This document shows positions 1 to 5,452 of a stretch of 5,452 bases of DNA, in pieces. The DNA comes from Anaerolineaceae bacterium (GTDB lineage: Bacteria; Chloroflexota; Anaerolineae; JAAYZQ01): the NCBI GenBank assembly GCA_012514775.1, contig JAAYZQ010000566.1, forward strand, positions 1 to 5,452, written 5' to 3'. The position numbers and the translations under genes are program-made. A model generated the notes under the pieces. The model was not told the DNA's origin. It saw only the letters and a list, made by a program, of their open reading frames with translations, and did no database searches. Numbering within the stretch: position 1 is the stretch's first letter; every line of letters starts with the position of its first letter.

Positions 1-264
1 CGGCCCGCCGAGTCGTCCGCGCCAAACCTCGGACTGCTGATCCCCGAAAGCTGCCTGGCCCCCGAAGCCAGGCAGCTTTTCACTGAGACGATCGTAGACG
101 CCGCTTTGCGCGCCTACGACACGGACGATATGGACGCGCCTCCCCATCTCTTGCGCATCGCCCGCGGCCTGGTCGCCGTGTGCGCCTGGCATTGGAGTCG
201 CCCCGCCACCGGCAGGTTAGAAATGGCAGAGATACGGGAGAGAATCGATCGTTATTGGAGCTGA
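1..264 (+). CDS. C-terminal part of an unrecognised protein (5' end outside window)
   Basis: An open frame enters from the left edge and ends at TGA 262-264, giving 87 visible residues. Third codon positions are strongly G/C (roughly four in five over the first 66 codons), as in the two genes downstream, so I take it as truly coding. The visible part looks mostly helical and acidic in the middle (stretch around AYDTDDMDAP), with a Trp-containing segment (CAWHWSRP) and a charged tail ending RIDRYWS. I see no catalytic motif, signal peptide or membrane segment. The next gene starts only 16 bp after its stop, with the ribosome binding site in the gap, so it is probably the first visible member of the NTPase operon. 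It may be the effector or adaptor of that system, but nothing in the sequence proves this. An internal ATG at 130 has no good ribosome binding site, so I do not use it as a start. The family is unknown to me. Confidence 0.7.
   Translation, partial: RPAESSAPNLGLLIPESCLAPEARQLFTETIVDAALRAYDTDDMDAPPHLLRIARGLVAVCAWHWSRPATGRLEMAEIRERIDRYWS
47..80 (+). terminator. perfect terminator-like hairpin inside the first CDS
   Basis: A perfect 13-bp inverted repeat (AAAGCTGCCTGGC at 47-59 and its complement at 67-79) encloses a 7-nt loop (CCCCGAA). The right arm ends in four T (77-80) before a C. The shape is that of an intrinsic terminator, but the T tract is short and the hairpin lies within an apparently translated frame. 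It could cause partial termination or RNA processing, or simply be a chance structure in GC-rich code. Confidence 0.4.
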
Positions 265-267
265 GAG

Positions 268-276
268 AAGGAGGAG
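268..276 (+). promoter_or_regulatory. Shine-Dalgarno that fixes the GTG start of the 402-aa NTPase
   Basis: AAGGAGGAG lies in the 16-bp gap after the TGA of the first gene. Its AAGGAGG core (268-274) is 6 nt before GTG 281. This strong match is the reason for choosing a non-ATG start. Confidence 0.85.
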
Positions 277-280
277 TCAA

Positions 281-1489
281 GTGCCTGCAAGTGAGCCCAC
301 GTTCCAGAACCGAGAAAAGGAGGTGCAGCAGATCTGTGGCAACGGCGAGCAGGTCGTTCTGTGGAACATCTATGGGGAGATGGGCATCGGCAAATCGAGG
401 TTGCTGACCCAGGTTGCCCACGAGTTGGAGAGCAGGTCGCCCCGGGCCCGGGTGCTGCAGGTGGACATGGCCGGCTTGGCCCAGGTGGACCGGCCGGTGC
501 GCAGCGAGAGAATACTCGGTGACCTGCTCGAGGTGGCGCAGATGCAGGATCGGGTGAACGGCCAGGCACAGGACCTGGCCGCGGTGATGGGGCAGGTGAT
601 CGCCGAGCTGAGCGCCGAGGCACGCACCCGGCCCGTCGTCTTGATGTTCGATACCACAGAGGTAGTGCAAGAGGACATGGACTTCTGGAGCTGGATGGAA
701 GAGAACCTCGTGGGCCCCCTGGCCGCCGAAGGCAAGGTCCAGCAGATCTTTGCGGGGCGTGTGCCGGTGCCGTGGCGGCGCTTTGAGGTGCGGCGGGTCC
801 TGCGGCCGTATCAGTTGGGACCGCTGGAGGAGGGCACCGCGCTCGCGAACCTGGTCAAGGAGGTGCTCGTCGAGGAGAACCCACGTTTGCGGGAGGATGC
901 AACGCTGGGCGACGCAGTAGCACTGATCCTCGAGTTTTCGTTCGGACACCCAGCCCTGTCCCAGGAGCTGGCCGCGTACGTCGCCCGGCGCTGGCCGCTG
1001 CCTGACATCCAGTCCTTCCGCCAGGAACTGTGTCACGAGGTGGTCAAGCTCTTTATCGACGACAGCCTGTTCAAGGGCATTGCCCCGCCCTGGACTCGCA
1101 TCCTCGAATGGACCAGCATCCTGGACTGGTTCGACGTGACTATCTTGCAGCGTTACTTGCAACATCTGGAACCATCCATCGCGCAGGAGCCGGATCATTT
1201 TTTCATCAGCGGCCTGGACAGGCTCCGCTTCCTGAACACCGTCGTTTGGCGGGAGATGCGGGGCGACCGCCTGCATGGCATCATCCGTGATATTGTGCGT
1301 CATTGCCTGGAAGTGATGGAGCCAGAACGTTACAAGGAGGGCTGCCTGGCCGCCGCGACGACCATGGACGCTGTGGCCGACGAGTTTCCCGCGGACAATC
1401 TGGAGGCGAACAAGTATCGGGCCGAAGCAGAACGCTATCGGCAGCGCGTGCAGGAGGAGGGGGCCCATGACTTCTCAATCGCCGGCTAG
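281..1489 (+). CDS. STAND-like P-loop NTPase, short paralogue without TPR array
   Basis: The predicted product is 402 aa, soluble, with no signal peptide or membrane segment. What is seen: an N-terminal FQNREKEV motif (8-15), resembling the GREaEl motif that opens many STAND/AAA-type signalling ATPases. Walker A is GEMGIGKS (32-39, K38 and S39), and Walker B is VVLMFDTTE (119-127, D124 and E127). A hydrophobic strand ends in Gly-Arg (159-160), a sensor-like position. A GHP motif (222-224) matches the GxP found at the end of STAND nucleotide-binding modules. Residues 255-345 look like a winged-helix or helical domain, and the charged helical tail (345-395) shows no clear repeats. The family binds and hydrolyses ATP as a molecular switch. 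Unlike its neighbour it has no long repeat sensor, so it may be a partner subunit or signal relay. The GTG start is supported by AAGGAGG 6 nt upstream. The 3' end overlaps the next gene by 23 bp. NTPase class is fairly sure; the exact family and role are inferred. Confidence 0.9.
   Translation: MPASEPTFQNREKEVQQICGNGEQVVLWNIYGEMGIGKSRLLTQVAHELESRSPRARVLQVDMAGLAQVDRPVRSERILGDLLEVAQMQDRVNGQAQDLAAVMGQVIAELSAEARTRPVVLMFDTTEVVQEDMDFWSWMEENLVGPLAAEGKVQQIFAGRVPVPWRRFEVRRVLRPYQLGPLEEGTALANLVKEVLVEENPRLREDATLGDAVALILEFSFGHPALSQELAAYVARRWPLPDIQSFRQELCHEVVKLFIDDSLFKGIAPPWTRILEWTSILDWFDVTILQRYLQHLEPSIAQEPDHFFISGLDRLRFLNTVVWREMRGDRLHGIIRDIVRHCLEVMEPERYKEGCLAAATTMDAVADEFPADNLEANKYRAEAERYRQRVQEEGAHDFSIAG
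1452..1460 (+). promoter_or_regulatory. internal Shine-Dalgarno for the 1012-aa NTPase
   Basis: AGGAGGAGG lies within the last codons of the 402-aa gene. Its final GGAGG is 6 nt before ATG 1467, and the upstream stop follows at 1487-1489. This arrangement favours translational coupling and fixed stoichiometry of the two NTPases. Confidence 0.8.
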
Positions 1490-4400
1490 AGCCGGGTTGA
1501 GCGCACGGACATCACGGATCATCGGGCGCGAAGAGGAACTTTGGCTGCTCAAAGAGTGCTTGCTGGCGCGGGGCGAGCGCCACTATCTCTACTTCTGGGC
1601 GGGGGGTGGCCTGGGCAAGACGCGCGTCCTGGAAGAGCTGCAGCACATGGTGGAGGAGGCCGGGCCGGGCTACTACAGCAGCGGCATCCTGGACCTGTAT
1701 CACACCGACACCCACAGCAGCAGCGATGTGGAGCGGGCCATTGTCGAGGGCCTGGACCCGATGGGCAAGTACTTTTGCCGCTACCGGCAGGAGCGGGCAC
1801 GCTACGAGCTCCTCCGGGAGCGCGGCACCGACCCGAGCGTGCTGGAGCGCCTGCGAGAGGCGCTGAGCACGGCATTTGTGGAGGATTGCCGCCAGATGGC
1901 CTTGGAGGCGCGCAAGCTGGTCATCTGCTTTGATACCGTGGAGCTGCTGCAGTACGAGAGTTCGGTGGTGGAACAGATGGCGGGGCTGGACATGGTGGAC
2001 ACGCGCATTCGCTCCTGGATGCTGGACAAGCTGGCCCGCCTGGCGAATGTCCTCGTCGTCCTGGTCGGCCGGCCAAAGCCCCACTCCCCGGGCGAGACCG
2101 TGGATCACCAGGCACGCCTGGTCAACGACATGCAGAGGGCGTTTGGCGATGATCTCACCGTCCGCGAGCTGAAAGCCCTGACCCTGGACGAGGCGCGAGA
2201 CTTTATCAGAATGGTCACCGGCGACGTACAGGTCATCCCCGACCAGGATCTGTCCATCGTCCACCACCTGACGGGCGGCCGCCCCATCTTTATGCATCTC
2301 ATCGTCGACCTGATCCAGGTGCTCGCCCGGGAGCCGCGCCAGATCCTGGACCTCTTCAGGGAGCATGCCGGCCTGTTGGATTCGCCCCAGGACGACGAAC
2401 GGCTCAAGGTCGCGCGCCAGCAGGTCGAGGTCGCCATCCTAAGGGGCATCTTTTCTGAAAGATCCGAGATCGGCGGCTACCTGGGCCGCCTCGCCCTGAT
2501 GCCCAAGGGGGTCAACGACGAGATCCTCCATCGAGTCCTGGGCATGCCCCTGGCCGAGGCGCAAAAGCTGCTGACCCGCCTGGAATCCCTGTCGTTCATC
2601 AAGCGCTACCGCGCGCCGGCAGGTGCGCAGCGGCTTCACGGCGAGCGGCTGTTTCTGCACGACGAGGTGTACCACCTCCTGACCGGGGAGGTGATGCCCC
2701 ACCTGCGGCTGAACGAGCGAGAGGTCGCCAACGGCCTGATCAACAACTACTACGACCGCCTCATCGCCGAGATGGGCAGGCAGCTCTCGAGCCAGCCCAC
2801 CGAAGAGCGGGTCAAAATGCGCGAGCGGCTGCACAAACTGGAGGTGGAGCGCCTCTATTACAGCCTGGTGCGCAACCCGGCCGAAGGCTATGCCGAGTAC
2901 AAGCGCCTGAGCGACGAGGCATGCCGGCAGCGCTGGGTCGGCCAGGGCATGCGTCTGCTGGACGAGTTCCTGCGCTTTTACAACGATACAGAGCGCCGGA
3001 ATCAATTCGAGGCAGTGGGCATCGATCACGAGCAGGTGATACGGGAGAGCGGGCAACTCTGGGTCGAGCGCTTCCATTGGTGGGGACAATACAGCAAGGA
3101 GGTTGAATTCGCCCGCCGCATCCTGGACCAGCCGGAGGCCTTTGCCATCCGGCCCCAGGAAGACAGCGCCATCCTGGGCAACGTTGCGGCCCTGTGGGCC
3201 CGGGCCAGGGCCATGCTCTACGGCTTCGAGGAGACCGTGACCGAGGAGATTCTCGGCGTCCTGCGCGGGCTGCACTCCAGCGAGCCCGCGCCAACCGGAC
3301 TGGTCCTGGCCCTGCTGGAGAAACTGCCGCCCCTGGCCGAATGCACGCCGGAGCAACTCCTGGCCCGGGCTCGCCTCTGTACGTCCATTGGCTACGAGTA
3401 CCGCTGGAGCGGCGACCTCGTTTGGGCTACGCACTACTACGGCCAGGCGTCTGCGGCCCTGCGCAAGCTGGGGACCCATCCGGACGAGCTGGCCATCGTC
3501 CTCAACAACCTGGCCTTTGTCTATGCCCGGCAGGGGCGCATCACCGAGGCGCGCATCCTGGGCGACGAAGCGTTGGGTATCAACGAGGAAAAGGGGAACG
3601 ATTACAGCCGGGGTCTGACGCTCTCGAACCTGGCGCACGTCGAACGCATGGCAGGCAACTTTGCCCAGGCTATCAAGGACGCCGAAGAAGCCCTGGGTAT
3701 CTTTCGCACCCTGGAAGATCCCCACGGCACGGTGCGCTCGCTCCTGAGCATCGGCTATTCCAAGCGTCGCCTAGCCAAGGACGAGCTGGTGACCAGCCAC
3801 ACGCTGCCGGCCATCCCCCGCGAGCTGGAGGAAGCGCAGGCAGCTCTTGCCGGCGCGATGGAGGTGGCCCTGGGTGGCGGCCTGGAATCCGAGATCCCTG
3901 GCCTGAAGGCCGAGCTTGGCAGGGTCTTTCGCGAGCTAGGGCGGGGTCACACCCGTCTGGAAGGCCTGGCCAAGGGCATAGAAAGCTATCGCAAGGCCGA
4001 GTCCCTCCTCCGAGAGGCCCTCGAGTGGCCGGGCTGGGGGATCGCCGACCAGGCCGAGATCGTGCAGGACCTGGCCGAATGCCTGCTCCTCAGCGGCGAT
4101 GCGCGCGGCGCAGAGGAGGCGATGGCCGAGGCCGAAGCGCGCATCGGCGCGGCCCACCGGATCATCCCCGGCCAGCAGGTTCCCGAGGGCACGCTGCCCA
4201 CCCAGTACTTTATGCCCCTGGGCAAGGTGGAGCGGCAGCGCGGCGACATTGCCTTCGAGCGCGGCCAGTACAAGAACGGGATCTATCACTATTTCCTGGC
4301 CTATCTTTACTTTCAGCGTTTCTCCCCGGTGTCGGTCGAGCGGGATGATACGATTGGCCGGCTATACGCTCACATGCGCCGGCTGGGTGTGGAGGCGCAG

Positions 4401-4505
4401 GCAGAACTCGTCGGCCAGGTCCATGCCTGGACCAGCGAGCTCAAGGATCCCCGCGCACAGGTCGGATCCTTTCACAAGATCTTGAAGGATCTTCTGGGCG
4501 TCTAG
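1467..4505 (+). CDS. STAND-like NTPase with C-terminal TPR-type repeats
   Basis: The predicted product is 1012 aa and cytoplasmic. Domain order from what is seen: an IIGREEEL motif (18-25), then Walker A AGGGLGKT (45-52, K51 and T52). Walker B is LVICFDTVE (151-159, D156 and E159). A strand VLVVLVGR (195-202) carries a sensor-like Arg, and GGRP (270-273) is the GxP motif. Residues about 325-410 look like a winged helix, and 420-620 is an all-helical linker. TPR-like units occupy about 634-667, 675-708 and 715-748, with more degenerate helical pairs around 755-770, 815-850, 864-895 and 919-950. The unit at 675-708 shows the typical N-LA-Y--QG---EA pattern. In known STAND proteins the repeats sense a ligand or partner and release the ATPase for oligomerisation. 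The same FDTxE, GR and GxP landmarks as in the upstream gene indicate paralogy. No effector domain (nuclease, TIR, protease, CHAT) is visible at either end, so the output probably comes through another protein. The gene is followed by a terminator. ATPase plus TPR is confident; a conflict role is inference. Confidence 0.93.
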   Translation: MTSQSPARAGLSARTSRIIGREEELWLLKECLLARGERHYLYFWAGGGLGKTRVLEELQHMVEEAGPGYYSSGILDLYHTDTHSSSDVERAIVEGLDPMGKYFCRYRQERARYELLRERGTDPSVLERLREALSTAFVEDCRQMALEARKLVICFDTVELLQYESSVVEQMAGLDMVDTRIRSWMLDKLARLANVLVVLVGRPKPHSPGETVDHQARLVNDMQRAFGDDLTVRELKALTLDEARDFIRMVTGDVQVIPDQDLSIVHHLTGGRPIFMHLIVDLIQVLAREPRQILDLFREHAGLLDSPQDDERLKVARQQVEVAILRGIFSERSEIGGYLGRLALMPKGVNDEILHRVLGMPLAEAQKLLTRLESLSFIKRYRAPAGAQRLHGERLFLHDEVYHLLTGEVMPHLRLNEREVANGLINNYYDRLIAEMGRQLSSQPTEERVKMRERLHKLEVERLYYSLVRNPAEGYAEYKRLSDEACRQRWVGQGMRLLDEFLRFYNDTERRNQFEAVGIDHEQVIRESGQLWVERFHWWGQYSKEVEFARRILDQPEAFAIRPQEDSAILGNVAALWARARAMLYGFEETVTEEILGVLRGLHSSEPAPTGLVLALLEKLPPLAECTPEQLLARARLCTSIGYEYRWSGDLVWATHYYGQASAALRKLGTHPDELAIVLNNLAFVYARQGRITEARILGDEALGINEEKGNDYSRGLTLSNLAHVERMAGNFAQAIKDAEEALGIFRTLEDPHGTVRSLLSIGYSKRRLAKDELVTSHTLPAIPRELEEAQAALAGAMEVALGGGLESEIPGLKAELGRVFRELGRGHTRLEGLAKGIESYRKAESLLREALEWPGWGIADQAEIVQDLAECLLLSGDARGAEEAMAEAEARIGAAHRIIPGQQVPEGTLPTQYFMPLGKVERQRGDIAFERGQYKNGIYHYFLAYLYFQRFSPVSVERDDTIGRLYAHMRRLGVEAQAELVGQVHAWTSELKDPRAQVGSFHKILKDLLGV

Positions 4506-4556
4506 ACCCTGTCCATGGCTGCGTCCATCGGAGTGGGACGCCACAAGTCCGAAGCA

Positions 4557-4590
4557 AAGAAAAGGACGGTTCCGCCGTCCTTTTCTTGTT
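4557..4590 (+). terminator. intrinsic terminator of the NTPase operon, possibly bidirectional
   Basis: A perfect 13-bp stem (AAGAAAAGGACGG at 4557-4569, complement at 4575-4587) has loop TTCCG. The right arm is T-rich (TTTTCTTGTT) and the left arm A-rich, so the structure could stop transcription from either side. It starts about 50 bp after the stop of the 1012-aa gene and separates it from the promoter downstream. Confidence 0.88.
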
Positions 4591-4647
4591 GCCTGGCTGC
4601 CCCCGGCTTTCCTCGCCAAAGAATCGCACAGAACAACAGTTCCAGGA

Positions 4648-4676
4648 TTGACAAAGCCCGCCGAGCGTGTTATAAT
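4648..4676 (+). promoter_or_regulatory. consensus sigma70 promoter
   Basis: TTGACA (4648-4653) and TATAAT (4671-4676) are separated by exactly 17 bp, matching the housekeeping consensus in all twelve positions. Transcription would begin near 4682-4685 and run into the short ORF and the radical SAM gene. Such a perfect promoter is usually held in check by a repressor, and a candidate operator lies right at the start site. Confidence 0.88.
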
Positions 4677-4713
4677 TGTGACATAGGTCACACAGGTCAC
4701 GCGGGTGTCACAC
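4677..4713 (+). promoter_or_regulatory. CRP/FNR-type palindrome plus extra half-sites at the transcription start
   Basis: TGTGA-N6-TCACA at 4677-4692 is a perfect match to the core of a CRP-family operator. It is centred near 4684.5, essentially on the predicted start site. Two more half-sites follow in the same direction as the right half: TCACG at 4697-4701 and TCACA at 4708-4712. A regulator bound here would block RNA polymerase rather than activate it. The link to a CRP/FNR-family protein rests on motif similarity only. Confidence 0.55.
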
Positions 4714-4714
4714 T

Positions 4715-4722
4715 AGGAGGTG
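4715..4722 (+). promoter_or_regulatory. near-perfect Shine-Dalgarno for the short ORF
   Basis: AGGAGGTG complements the 16S 3' end over eight bases and lies 5 nt before ATG 4728. It is the strongest evidence that translation begins there, giving an mRNA leader of about 45 nt from the predicted start site. Confidence 0.8.
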
Positions 4723-4727
4723 CACAG

Positions 4728-4913
4728 ATGGCCCATGAGCCTTCCGTTCAGTTCAGTACCCGGAGCCTGATCCTGGACTTTTTTGCTCTACGCGTCAATC
4801 AAGAGCCACCCGTACAAAAGTGGACTGTCGCGCCACAGGGAGCAAGCACCGCTTGCGCCAAGTGGCAAAAGGCTCTCCATGGCATGCTCCTGATCGACAA
4901 CAGCGGCAAATAG
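4728..4913 (+). CDS. short ORF, candidate precursor or leader peptide upstream of a radical SAM gene
   Basis: This encodes 61 aa from ATG 4728 to TAG 4911-4913. The start is chosen for the near-perfect Shine-Dalgarno 5 nt upstream and the consensus promoter about 50 bp before it. The N-terminal half (MAHEPSVQFSTRSLILDFF) reads like a leader with a short hydrophobic helix. The second half has one Cys (residue 43) and two Trp (32 and 46) and ends in DNSGK. There is no classical signal peptide, double-Gly cleavage site or repeated core motif. GC3 is about 64%, below the genes to the left, and the frame overlaps a -1 frame open from 4739 to 5011, so the true 3' end is uncertain. It is followed by a radical SAM gene about 165 bp downstream, probably on the same transcript. 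I do not recognise the peptide. A RiPP precursor, a regulatory leader peptide or the remnant of a frameshifted gene are all possible. Confidence 0.5.
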   Translation: MAHEPSVQFSTRSLILDFFALRVNQEPPVQKWTVAPQGASTACAKWQKALHGMLLIDNSGK

Positions 4914-5029
4914 CCTCACCGCAACACTTATACTTCAACTCACCGTCGGCGGCCAAAGCGACGTCCTTTTCACAGCAGACCTTCGAGTTCGGCACAAAGG
5001 CTGCCGGGTAGAGGGTCGTAGGTGTGCAA

Positions 5030-5047
5030 CAACGCCATCTGGCGTTG
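5030..5047 (+). repeat. perfect short palindrome upstream of the radical SAM gene
   Basis: CAACGCCA (5030-5037) and TGGCGTTG (5040-5047) form an 8-bp perfect inverted repeat with a 2-nt centre, ending about 20 bp before the radical SAM ribosome binding site. As DNA it could be an operator. As RNA the 2-nt loop is too tight, so two stem pairs would open to leave a 6-bp stem. There is no T tract, so it is not an intrinsic terminator. Confidence 0.5.
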
Positions 5048-5067
5048 CTGGCGCGAGCACACGCCTT

Positions 5068-5073
5068 GGGAGG
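5068..5073 (+). promoter_or_regulatory. Shine-Dalgarno of the radical SAM gene
   Basis: GGGAGG lies 5 nt before ATG 5079 and decides this start over the overlapping out-of-frame ATG at 5074, which opens only 11 codons. Confidence 0.75.
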
Positions 5074-5078
5074 ATGTT

Positions 5079-5452
5079 ATGGTCGTCCTTTCCCTGCCAG
5101 CGATCCTGACGCTAGAGATCACGCCTGCTTGCAGCAACTATTGTGTCGGCTGTACCAACGCGTACGCTGCCGACCGCTGGCAGCCGGCGCTGCCCGCCTC
5201 CTTTTGGGAGCGTTGGCTCTCGGAACTCGGTCCCGAGGCGGTTCGCATCCGCGTGAGCGGGGGTGAGCCCAGCCTCCACCCCGATTTCGAGCGCATCCTG
5301 GAGGCGGCAGCCTCGTTCGATGCCTGGGTCACGGTGTTTACCAACGGCCGCTGGCACGACCCTGCCGGCCTTGTGCGCCAGATCGGCCGCCACAAGCAAC
5401 TCCTGGGCCTCCTGGTCTCGCTCCATGGGGCACAGCCCCACACGCACGAGGC
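5079..5452 (+). CDS. radical SAM enzyme, N-terminal part (3' end outside window)
   Basis: The frame is open from ATG 5079 to the right edge, 124 full codons. Residues 10-16 (LTLEITP) form the first strand of the TIM-type barrel. The next segment is CSNYCVGC, the CxxxCxxC motif (C18, C22, C25) that holds the [4Fe-4S] cluster used to cleave S-adenosylmethionine. SGGEP (60-64) binds the SAM amino group, and VFTNGR (86-91) and LLVSLHGA (111-118) are later barrel strands typical of the superfamily. The residue before the third Cys is Gly rather than the usual aromatic, a tolerated variant. The cluster sits very near the N-terminus, so there is no N-terminal extension or peptide-binding RRE domain ahead of the barrel. 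A SPASM or other auxiliary cluster domain would be beyond the window. It follows the short ORF and probably shares its promoter, which would suit a peptide-modifying maturase. Superfamily is certain; substrate is not known. Confidence 0.93.
   Translation, partial: MVVLSLPAILTLEITPACSNYCVGCTNAYAADRWQPALPASFWERWLSELGPEAVRIRVSGGEPSLHPDFERILEAAASFDAWVTVFTNGRWHDPAGLVRQIGRHKQLLGLLVSLHGAQPHTHE

Noticed and set aside
80..1468. 462-codon open frame on the minus strand
   Set aside because: It is the mirror of the 402-aa NTPase gene in GC-rich code, its translation shows no family motif, and the plus strand has Walker motifs plus a ribosome binding site.
2439..3725. 428-codon open frame on the minus strand inside the 1012-aa gene
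   Set aside because: It is a shadow produced by codon bias. No ribosome binding site or recognisable domain, while the plus strand encodes a winged helix and TPRs.
3194..4348. 384-codon plus-strand frame overlapping the TPR region
   Set aside because: Low-complexity Arg/Gly/Pro/Ala-rich translation typical of an out-of-frame reading in high-GC DNA.
4510..4529. Short direct repeat GTCCAT just after the 1012-aa gene
   Set aside because: Six bases twice, 14 bp apart, is expected by chance. No sign of a mobile-element boundary.
4894..5109. 71-codon open stretch in the third plus frame across the spacer
   Set aside because: It has no usable start codon until an ATG at 5074, so it could be expressed only through a frameshift from the short ORF.
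5024..5266. 80-codon GTG-started plus frame over the radical SAM start
   Set aside because: No ribosome binding site, and it reads out of frame through the radical SAM motifs.
5112..5447. Minus-strand frames opposite the radical SAM gene
   Set aside because: The plus strand has the CxxxCxxC and GGEP motifs with a proper start, so the minus frames are shadows.

Overview
The window is GC-rich bacterial DNA with strong Shine-Dalgarno sequences and every supported gene on the + strand. The style (tandem STAND-type ATPases with TPRs, a stand-alone radical SAM gene, high GC3, GTG start) would fit an environmental Chloroflexota-like or other large-genome bacterium. That is an impression from style, not a proven placement.

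Left block (1-4505) looks like one operon of three co-directional genes. It holds the 3' end of an unrecognised small or partial protein (1-264), a 402-aa STAND-like P-loop NTPase (281-1489), and a 1012-aa STAND-like NTPase with a C-terminal TPR-type helical array (1467-4505). The two NTPases look like paralogues. Both have a GREE/NREK-like N-terminal motif, Walker A, a Walker B of the form FDTxE, a Gly-Arg after a hydrophobic strand, and a GxP motif. The second gene starts inside the end of the first (23-bp overlap) behind its own strong ribosome binding site, which suggests coupled translation and joint function. STAND NTPases with TPRs act in signalling and conflict (defence or self-killing) switches. 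An effector is not visible here and may lie in the truncated gene or upstream.

A clean intrinsic terminator (4557-4590) closes this block. About 60 bp later comes a textbook sigma70 promoter (TTGACA, 17 bp, TATAAT). It is followed directly by a perfect CRP/FNR-type palindrome, two more half-sites and a near-perfect Shine-Dalgarno.

Right block (4728-5452) has a short 61-codon ORF in the position of a precursor or leader peptide. A roughly 165-bp spacer with a small perfect hairpin follows, then the first 124 codons of a radical SAM enzyme (CxxxCxxC, GGEP) that runs off the window. A small ORF under a strong, apparently regulated promoter just before a radical SAM gene is the layout of a RiPP (modified peptide) locus. 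The peptide is not one I recognise, and other reading frames through the same stretch are also open, so this remains a hypothesis.
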